From Conidiobolus incongruus B7586 (lineage: Eukaryota; Entomophthoromycota; Entomophthoromycetes; Entomophthorales; Conidiobolaceae), in assembly GCA_000697335.1 (NCBI GenBank), contig JNEM01016286.1:1-44977 (forward strand): DNA of 44,977 nucleotides. The letters run 5' to 3'. Positions 37,839 through 44,977 of this stretch are shown here, in pieces (the stretch's first letter is position 1; every line of letters starts with the position of its first letter). Position numbers and translations under genes: made by a program. The notes beneath the pieces were generated by a model, which made no database searches, was not told the DNA's origin, and worked only from the letters and a program-made list of their open reading frames with translations.

Positions 37839-39921
37839 TCAATAAAACTGTGTTGGTGAATCAAAGCTATGATTAATTTTCTCTGGTGAATGGGTCAATT
37901 TCTTAAAACTCGGTTTCGATCTCATTCTACGTTTACTATGCAAGGAACTTGATCTGCTCTTAAACGTATCATCCTTCACACTCAATGCACTCTCCTTGCC
38001 CTCCACCGATGCATTTAGCACGATTCGGCATTTGATTTGATGCAAAAGTTCTTCTATACAGAGCTCGATCTTGCAGCGATTTGTAATGAGCGGAATCTGG
38101 GGCCATGTGGCTTGTTGACCTGTCAGGATATGGTGAAAAATGGCTTGGTTATTGAGGTTTCTAACTAATTGGAAATATTCGAGTAAATTTACGTTTGGAA
38201 CGATAGTGATATCACCAGTATATCTTTGAGTAAGGATTGAGACGAATCTAAATAAAAAATTGCGGAGAATTCCAGATTTCATAATTTGGTAAATACGATG
38301 GTAGAATTCTTCTTTGATAAGATAACTTAAGGTTTTGAGCCATTTGAATGTGGATTTGGTTAGGGGTTGGTTGGTTAGGAATGGTATAATATGTGGATTC
38401 ACTATAATCAAGGCTAAGATTGACATTTTAAACTATAAAAATGTTATTAGTTTACCTTGAGCAACGATAAAGTGATTTACATTAAATAATTCCGATAATT
38501 TTTGCATTGGAAGATCACTTTATAAAATATTAGAATTGAGGATATGGTAAAAAATAATTAGTCTTACGTTTCTATAGAGCCATCAAACCAACGATGACCT
38601 ACAAAGGTTAGTTGAAGTGGATGAGTTGTTAATTATGAAATTACCTGAAGGATTCCAAGGTACAATATTTCCATCTTTATCCTTAGTCATTATCGCAGAA
38701 GGTTTAAAAATATAAGGAATAGAGCAAGAAGCGAGTCTAATCCCATAAATCAAAATATTAATATATAATTCTTCAAAATACTAAAGCAACTTACACAGCT
38801 GACCACACCAGCACATTAGGAGCGGTGATATAATTCAACAATCTAGGCATTTCATACGTGATGGATGTACTAATAGTAATATTCAATATTTTTCTGGTGT
38901 CGTTGTAGGCTTCTAAAAATGTGACTTCGCCCAAATTTTTTCTTAAATAATTTTTCAAAGTTTCACCATCGAATAAGTGACCATGCTGCAAGAGTCGTCT
39001 CAGTGAATTGATAATTACATCAGGTTGGGTAATATCCTCGAATAGGGCAAAGTCAAAATTACCAGATTCAAATGCTTCCGTCACCTGCTCTTCAGTTTTC
39101 GTGCAAAATATTGCGGCGAAAATAGACCCTGCAGAAGCTCCTGAAATAATACGAGGTAATAGCTTCACCTTATTAAGCGCGGTAAATACTCCCAAATGTT
39201 TGAGTCCCAAAGTGGCCCCCCCACTAAACAATAGAGCAGTTCGGCCCAAAGACTGTCTTGTATTCAAAAAGAAATCATACTTGGTATTCAAATCGATCTG
39301 GCTTTCGTCCGCATCCGCTAGAATATTCAACCCATCAACAACCTCAGAAATATATTCTTCAATAATCTTTTTAGTTCCGAGTCTACAGTGCGAATACAGT
39401 TCCAAATTGCCCATATCGCCAAGTTGTCTACTCAGGGACGACCTCAACAAATACATGAGAGCAGCATAGTCCCCCTTGGATTTGGTCTGTTTCAGTTCGT
39501 CAAGTCTACTCTGTATCAGTTTGTAATCGTACTCATCACTCTCGACAGTCTCCTTCCAGCTGTCCTTCCCCTCTAATCTATCCAAAGCTCCGGCAGCTTC
39601 ACACCACTGATCGTAATTCGTGGCTGTTTTTAGCAAAATTTTATACTTTTTGATTTCTGCGCTTTTAGGATTAGTAGTCAAATATTTCACTTTCTAAATA
39701 ATAATTTATTAATTAGAAAAATAAAAATAAAAATATTAGTTTACATTCAATATTTTTATAGTTAAAGTCCAAGGCAATTTGACAATATTCCAAATATTTA
39801 ATTCATTATTTTTAACTTCTGTGAATAATATTTTATCATTACTATCATTATTATTATTATTATAACTATTATTAATACTTGTAATATTAGAATAATAATT
39901 ATAATTTATTAATTTCCACAT
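37839..39921 (-). CDS. Patatin-like triacylglycerol lipase (TGL3/4/5-SDP1 family)
   Basis: Lipid-droplet lipases of this family hydrolyse stored triacylglycerol; some also act on steryl esters or lysolipids. Six exons: 39921-39745, 39693-38795, 38736-38645, 38598-38568, 38517-38456, 38401-37839, giving 607 aa with a TGA stop. The region before the catalytic domain has the DUF3336 character (YDQWCEAAGALDRLEGKDSW). The patatin core has oxyanion loop FSGGATLG (215-222), LLPRIISGASAGSI with nucleophile Ser246 in GASAGS, VLVWSAVLASCSIPYIFKPS across a junction, and HRWFDGSIETDLPM with catalytic Asp395. The junction NHFIVAQVNPHIIPF matches family members. The 31-nt exon 4 alone encodes the Asp-bearing loop. 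The tail is basic and Ser-rich, as in regulated TGL lipases. An Asn-rich run occupies residues about 17-29. Which acyl lipid it prefers cannot be told. Confidence 0.93.
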
Positions 39922-41975
39922 TTTTAATTCATTGAAAGAGTAGTGATTAAATTAGAATTGACAGTTAACTGTAAATTCAATTGATAAAATAGTTAAGTGA
40001 CGTTTTATTTTTATTTTTGAAACTGATTAATTTCTAAACTTTATGATTTAAAATTTATCATGAGGATTGTTAATTTAAGCTACGGTTACCAAATAATGGT
40101 GTATAAAAGAAGATATCATAATATTTGAATTTATATAATTATATATCATTGGTGATATCGTGACTAAATTTTTCAAAAATTTATATCTCAGCTTTTTCTA
40201 AGTTGATATGTTATTGGTTAAATTTGTTGAATTAAATACGAATTCTTTGAATTTAAGATTAATATGATTGAGTAACTAACAGGTGCTGGTAGTTTTATTA
40301 GATTCAATAATTTATAAATCATTTAAGATTATATTAATTATGAATTAAATCTTATTATTGAATTTGTAATATTCTATCAAAATGGTTAAATAATGATAAT
40401 TAGTAATAATTACATCTTCTAATCAGGAGGTTGAGTTTACTAAAAATTAATTCAAATAAGTTGACTAAAAATATTAGAATTTAGATATTGTCAATTGATT
40501 TATAATTATTTGAATAGGATTTTGAGTATACCAATACTTGCAGTATATGGATGATAATAATCTGATAGCTTTGTTCTATGATTGGTAGTTAGTAACAATT
40601 GATGATTAATTTATAATAAATGGTACTCTTTCCATTATAATGTATCAATTAGCCAAATATTATTAGAAAATGATTTAAAATTGTTTATTTCATAAACTAT
40701 GTCCAAATCTTAGTGACAATCTCAATAAATAAAATTGCTAACAAATAGTTATAGCTTAAAAAAGTACCAAATATTCAAATTTATAGACAGTCAAAAGATA
40801 GTATTCAATTTCAGCAATATCTCAAAATATTTTGGAATATAAATATTTATCAGTGTGCAGTATATATTTGAAAAAAATCTCAGTATTTTTTTAAAACCTA
40901 TCAATTTTTGTATTACAAAAAATTTAGTTTAAAATAGGATTAAAAGTAAATAATTTATCAAACCAAAAAGTTTGAAGTATGAATCATTGATAAATAAAAT
41001 TATAATTGATATATTTAACCATTTCAAAAATAACATTAAATACTACGCAAAATAAATCATTCCTATAAAATTAATTATCATGAATTATAAACTTAGAAAT
41101 CACATCATTGCTAATAACAATTAACCAATAAAAATAAAAATGAAAACAATCCATAATTATTCAAAAGATGAGTAAAAAACTATACAATCATCAGTAATTC
41201 AAAAATTCCATTAGTTTGAATATTATTCAATCCTATTAATTACTTTTAAGTGATGATAATCAATTTACCTGGTATGAATTAAATTTAGTTAATATTTGGT
41301 TTAAGTATTAATTATATAAAATTAATAAATTGATGAGAAAAAAATATTCTAATAATAAAAATCAAACAATTATAATCAAAATTAAGGTTATAAAAATATT
41401 GTCTAAGGTTTATTTATAATTTTGAATAATAATAAATTTTTGAAATTTACCGTTAATTTACATAAATATGAATTCATTTTATATGAGATCTACATTTATC
41501 AGTATATATTAAATGTATTGAAATTCCAATTCCTTAACTTTATCAAATAAAGTTTCAAAATTCTAGTTAACTAAATATTTTTTTATGATTCTATTAGTAT
41601 TAACTTTCATACAACTCACTCTAATTGGTTCATTTGAAAGTAAAAAAATTTAATAATAAATTATTAATTATACTTGGTTCAAATTCAATTTGGGGAGACT
41701 CGATTGAATTTGTTTAGGGACTCGATTCGAGTTTTAGACAGAATCATTGGTTATTTTTGAAAGTGTACTTGGGGGTATCATAAATGAATTCATTAATAGT
41801 CATATCAATATAAATATTTCATGTTGTCACAGGTTGGAACCACTTGATGACTTGTGATCTTTTTGTAATTTATTATTAAGACAATTGAATAAGCAAGTTC
41901 AATTGTGAATTTTTTTCACTACTAATATAATATATTTTTTTTAATTAATTATTATTGTTATTAATTTCATTATTT
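39922..41975. other. AT-rich intergenic region between divergent genes
   Basis: Contains the promoters of the lipase (leftward) and the Kelch protein (rightward). Mostly featureless AT-rich DNA. The last 350 bases are less AT-rich and carry a direct repeat (entered separately). Confidence 0.55.
41697..41727 (+). promoter_or_regulatory. Direct repeat GACTCGATT upstream of the Kelch gene
   Basis: GACTCGATT occurs at 41697-41705 and again at 41719-41727, each preceded by a TT..GGG run, 22 bp apart (about two helical turns) and roughly 250 bp before the Kelch start codon. The spacing and position suggest a paired factor-binding site. No factor is known to me. Confidence 0.3.
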
Positions 41976-43583
41976 ATGAATTGGATTAATTTCACTCTGT
42001 TTTTATTGAACTTTGGATATCTTCGGGGCGATGGGTTGATTACATCGGGCTTAACGATGCATACATCATCCATCTTAATTAATAATACTCTAATAACTTT
42101 TGATGCGAGCATTTCGAAGCAGAATATTGCAACGATACGAGGGTATACGCTCGATCCCAATCAGTTGGATGATATTGTGTTGAATGTAGTGATGGAGGAT
42201 ATGCATCAAGATCACGTCTATTACGAGACGCGATTTCTGAATATCGTTTCGGGCGACAATCAAAACAAATCCACGTATCTTCTGGGCTCCATGAAAGATA
42301 GCGGTATCCAAACTTTAGTGTCTAAACTGAATTTAAATAACTTGCAAGTTACCATTGATTCTTCACTGATGGTTGTACCCAACCTAACAGCATTTCCAGC
42401 ATATTCCTTCTCGAGCAATATTATATACACACCTACCAAAAATAATACAACCGACATGAATCCCACGCTATTCTTATTTGGAGGACTATGGCGCTCAACC
42501 AATGAGACAGACGCATTCGCAACCAACCAAATGGTCAGTTATGACTATGACACAAAAGTATGGAAAGACATATCATCGTCAGCAAAGGATGCAAATGTGC
42601 CATTTATTGCAAATCATCAAGCAATCGTTGTGGAATCTAGATATATTTATATGTTGGGAGGTGTCACTATAAATGGAAGTCAAGAAACAATGAACAATCT
42701 CGCAACCATATGGGTCTATGATTCTTATAACAATACATGGTCTACCAAAAACACGACGAATAGGAATCCAGATTCAAGATTGAATAAGGTAGGACGAGTT
42801 GGATTCAGTGCTTCATTGTATAAAGACACCATTATAATATATGGTGGATCAACATCAGACTCTTCCAAACCCTACAGTCACCACCTGGGTCAGCTGAATT
42901 TGACGACAATGGCATGGGATTGGATAGAGATGACATATGGATCAGATCAAAAGGTGAGAATTAGCTATCACGACAGTCAAACCATTGGAGACAAATTAAT
43001 ACTGATCCATGGACAAAGAACTTCCAATTCCCCGGACAATCCACTATTTATCATCGATATCCCTAGAAAAAAATTCTTAATGAAATCATCTACAGTTGAA
43101 AAACCTCCTCCTTCAATACCAAAATTACCACTCTATGCCATTATTCTAACTGCAATCGGTACATTTCTAGCTTTGTCTCTCATTTTCTTCTTCCTATACA
43201 GATATATTAGGAGGGTGCAATCCCAATCTAGCATAGATAAATATCCAGAGACTGATGAAGCATTTACCACCGACAAAGAACTCATGAAGGCCCAAATGTC
43301 GCGCTCATCGTTTATGGAGCAAACCCAGCACGATTCGATCTACATCCCGCGCCAACTGACTATTATCACCTCGCAACTTGTCAACATCAACGAGCAAACG
43401 GATCGCGCAATGCTCCAGGAGAATACCCTCTCCATCACACCGAACGACACAAGTATTATATCTGGCGACATTTCCAGAGACACAGGCATCACTGTAGTGC
43501 GCACGGACGGCGAAGAAATTCAGATGACGAATGAGCGTATTCGTCGTGGTCGAGTGACTAAGGGACAAGAAATTCATTTTTGA
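41976..43583 (+). CDS. Kelch-repeat single-pass membrane protein
   Basis: One exon, 535 aa. The ATG at 41976 starts a signal peptide (MNWINFTLFLLNFGYLRG). The lumenal or extracellular part (about 20-383) holds Kelch-type blades with the typical GG...Y/W spacing: LFLFGGLWR...VSYDYDTKVWKDI, RYIYMLGGVTING...WVYDSYNNTWST, and DTIIIYGGSTSD...LNLTTMAWDWIEM, with a weaker fourth near KLILIHGQRTS. Many N-x-S/T sites suggest glycosylation. One membrane segment (about 386-408, YAIILTAIGTFLALSLIFFF) is followed by YRYIRR, a positive-inside stop-transfer, and a cytosolic tail of about 122 residues rich in Gln, Thr and Asp with no recognised domain. Such proteins form large families in zygomycete fungi; function is unknown. 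The stop TGA is followed immediately by TAA. The tail's coding sequence is noticeably GC-richer than its surroundings. Confidence 0.85.
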   Translation: MNWINFTLFLLNFGYLRGDGLITSGLTMHTSSILINNTLITFDASISKQNIATIRGYTLDPNQLDDIVLNVVMEDMHQDHVYYETRFLNIVSGDNQNKSTYLLGSMKDSGIQTLVSKLNLNNLQVTIDSSLMVVPNLTAFPAYSFSSNIIYTPTKNNTTDMNPTLFLFGGLWRSTNETDAFATNQMVSYDYDTKVWKDISSSAKDANVPFIANHQAIVVESRYIYMLGGVTINGSQETMNNLATIWVYDSYNNTWSTKNTTNRNPDSRLNKVGRVGFSASLYKDTIIIYGGSTSDSSKPYSHHLGQLNLTTMAWDWIEMTYGSDQKVRISYHDSQTIGDKLILIHGQRTSNSPDNPLFIIDIPRKKFLMKSSTVEKPPPSIPKLPLYAIILTAIGTFLALSLIFFFLYRYIRRVQSQSSIDKYPETDEAFTTDKELMKAQMSRSSFMEQTQHDSIYIPRQLTIITSQLVNINEQTDRAMLQENTLSITPNDTSIISGDISRDTGITVVRTDGEEIQMTNERIRRGRVTKGQEIHF

Positions 43584-44977
43584 TAAATTTTCATCAATCA
43601 CACTGAAATGAAACCAATGAGCTTCAATAAAATCGAACATTCATACGATAACCTAACACATATCATATCAATATCAATTTTTATAATTTACCCCTTATTT
43701 CACATTTTCAAAGCCGTAATATTCATTCTTTTTTACTATTTCAATCTGAAAAAATCAATGCCAAGTAAGCATTATAATGCTAAGTTTAATGCATTATCTA
43801 ATTATCAAATTAATTTATTATCAAATTTAGTAAAATATATTTGTAAGTTGAAATAAAAGTTTAACTCAATATTATTGTATTATAAATATTGTTATAATAT
43901 TTTGATTATTATATTAAAAAATAATAATAATATTAATAATTTTTGAATTGTTCTAGAATCATCTATATATATATGTATATAATTTTTATTATTATTATTT
44001 TTAAATTTTTTTATAAAAATAATTTTAATTTTTATTTCTTTTAATTATTTTATTTTTATTATTCTTATTTATTAAATAAGAATAAATAAATAAACTATTT
44101 ATTAATACTTTATTTTTTTTATTTTTATAATAATAATTTTATAAACGTGTTTCATATTTCAAATTTAAATTGTAAAAATTGGGTTATATCAAATTCTAGA
44201 TAAAATAGATATTGATTTTCAAATCACACCATTTATATATTAACTTATAATTCAAGTATATCAATATCATTAATTGAAAGATATATTTTGATGTAATTCA
44301 AGTAATACAATACGATCTGAGTTGACTATTATTAAAAAGTTTTATATCACAATATTATTATAATTTCAAATAGTTTGATAAGCTTAAAATTTTATTATAA
44401 TAAAAATTGATAGTAAAAGGTAGATTACTAATAATAATTAATATTTTCTTTTTTTACTTAATTTAAAATTATATAGTAAGGATAATTTCATTACCCTATT
44501 ATTTAGATTCTTAGAATTAAAAATTTTATCTTAAATTTTAAAATTATAATATAATGAATTTTTTTTCTATAAATTAATTATCTTAAATAGAAACAATAAA
44601 TTATTTTATTAAATGACATATAAAAAATATAGAATATAAAACAATAGATACTATTTTTTTAATAAGTAAAATATAAATAAATATAGCTATATATATTTAA
44701 ATATTTAAAATTATAATTTTTTATTAAATGTTTTTCATAATTAAGAAATTATTTTATATTTTAAAAAAATAATATTATTTTTACTAATAATTAATTCTAT
44801 TTTATAATTAATATTATTTATTATTTTTTATAATATAATGCTATACTCCTAGTAAATTTTTAACTAAAATATAATATTTGATGATTTAATTTTTTGATTA
44901 TTTTAAAATATATTATAATTATTGTTTTGTAATTATAGCTTTTTTAATTAAATTATTAGAAAATATTCCAATTATGA
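43584..44977. other. AT-rich right edge
   Basis: 3' flank of the Kelch gene and very AT-rich DNA. An 82-codon frame at 43608-43856 is dominated by Ile, Phe, Asn and Lys with no family signature and is probably 3' UTR. Short runs of A/T repeats occur near 43960-44130. Nothing else was recognised. Confidence 0.6.

Noticed and set aside
43608-43856. 82-codon frame after the Kelch gene
   Set aside because: Composition follows AT-rich DNA (Ile, Phe, Asn, Lys), with no motif and immediate proximity to the Kelch stop.
1-44977. tRNA, rRNA, snRNA, CRISPR and mobile or virus-like elements
   Set aside because: A by-eye search for tRNA B-box sequence, U1-U6 and 5S signatures, terminal repeats and transposase, reverse-transcriptase or capsid-like frames found none.

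Overview
The window is AT-rich nuclear DNA, most likely from an early-diverging 'zygomycete' fungus; a Conidiobolus-like or other Zoopagomycota genome fits best. This is inferred, not proven. The evidence is: eukaryotic genes with many short (about 45-75 nt) GT-AG introns and TACTAAC/CTAAC-like branch points; long AT-rich gaps with no recognisable genes; fungal families (TGL/SDP1 patatin lipase, mitoferrin Mrs3/4, a membrane-anchored Kelch protein); a BRCA2 homologue, absent from budding yeast; and a GDP-fucose-type transporter, which fits fungi with fucose in their wall polymers. I recognise no tRNA, rRNA, CRISPR array, virus-like element or transposon.

Layout, left to right: MAF1 repressor of RNA polymerase III (-, 2121-3067); a gap with a compact GC-richer patch near 4.45-4.95 kb; a very intron-rich SPO22/ZIP4/TEX11-like meiotic gene (+, 7446-11509, about 33 exons); coatomer beta subunit (+, 12233-15428, 6 exons); BRCA2/Brh2 homologue (+, 17273-20699, 6 exons), ending 51 bp from a convergent GDP-fucose-type transporter (-, 20751-21966, 4 exons); long-chain acyl-CoA synthetase (+, 24875-27087) with one in-frame TGA inside a removable GT...AG segment; a patch of decayed coding sequence (about 28.8-29.6 kb); argininosuccinate synthase (-, 30690-31916, one exon); mitoferrin (-, 34369-35440, 4 exons); patatin-like lipase (-, 37839-39921, 6 exons); and a Kelch/single-pass membrane protein (+, 41976-43583, one exon). 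The exon chains for MAF1, coatomer beta, BRCA2, the transporter, the synthetase, mitoferrin and the lipase were rebuilt by hand. Each sums to a whole number of codons and restores family-conserved sequence across its junctions.

The genes are mainly housekeeping and do not form one pathway. Two functional pairs stand out. The ZIP4-like protein and BRCA2 both act in recombination and flank the coatomer gene. The acyl-CoA synthetase and the triacylglycerol-lipase-like patatin are both in fatty-acid metabolism. The most unusual observations are the conserved but TGA-bearing, splice-bounded segment of the synthetase; the BRCA2 homologue with an almost absent tower, a degenerate BRC-like motif and an unassigned C-terminal extension; and the 31-nt microexon that carries the lipase catalytic Asp.
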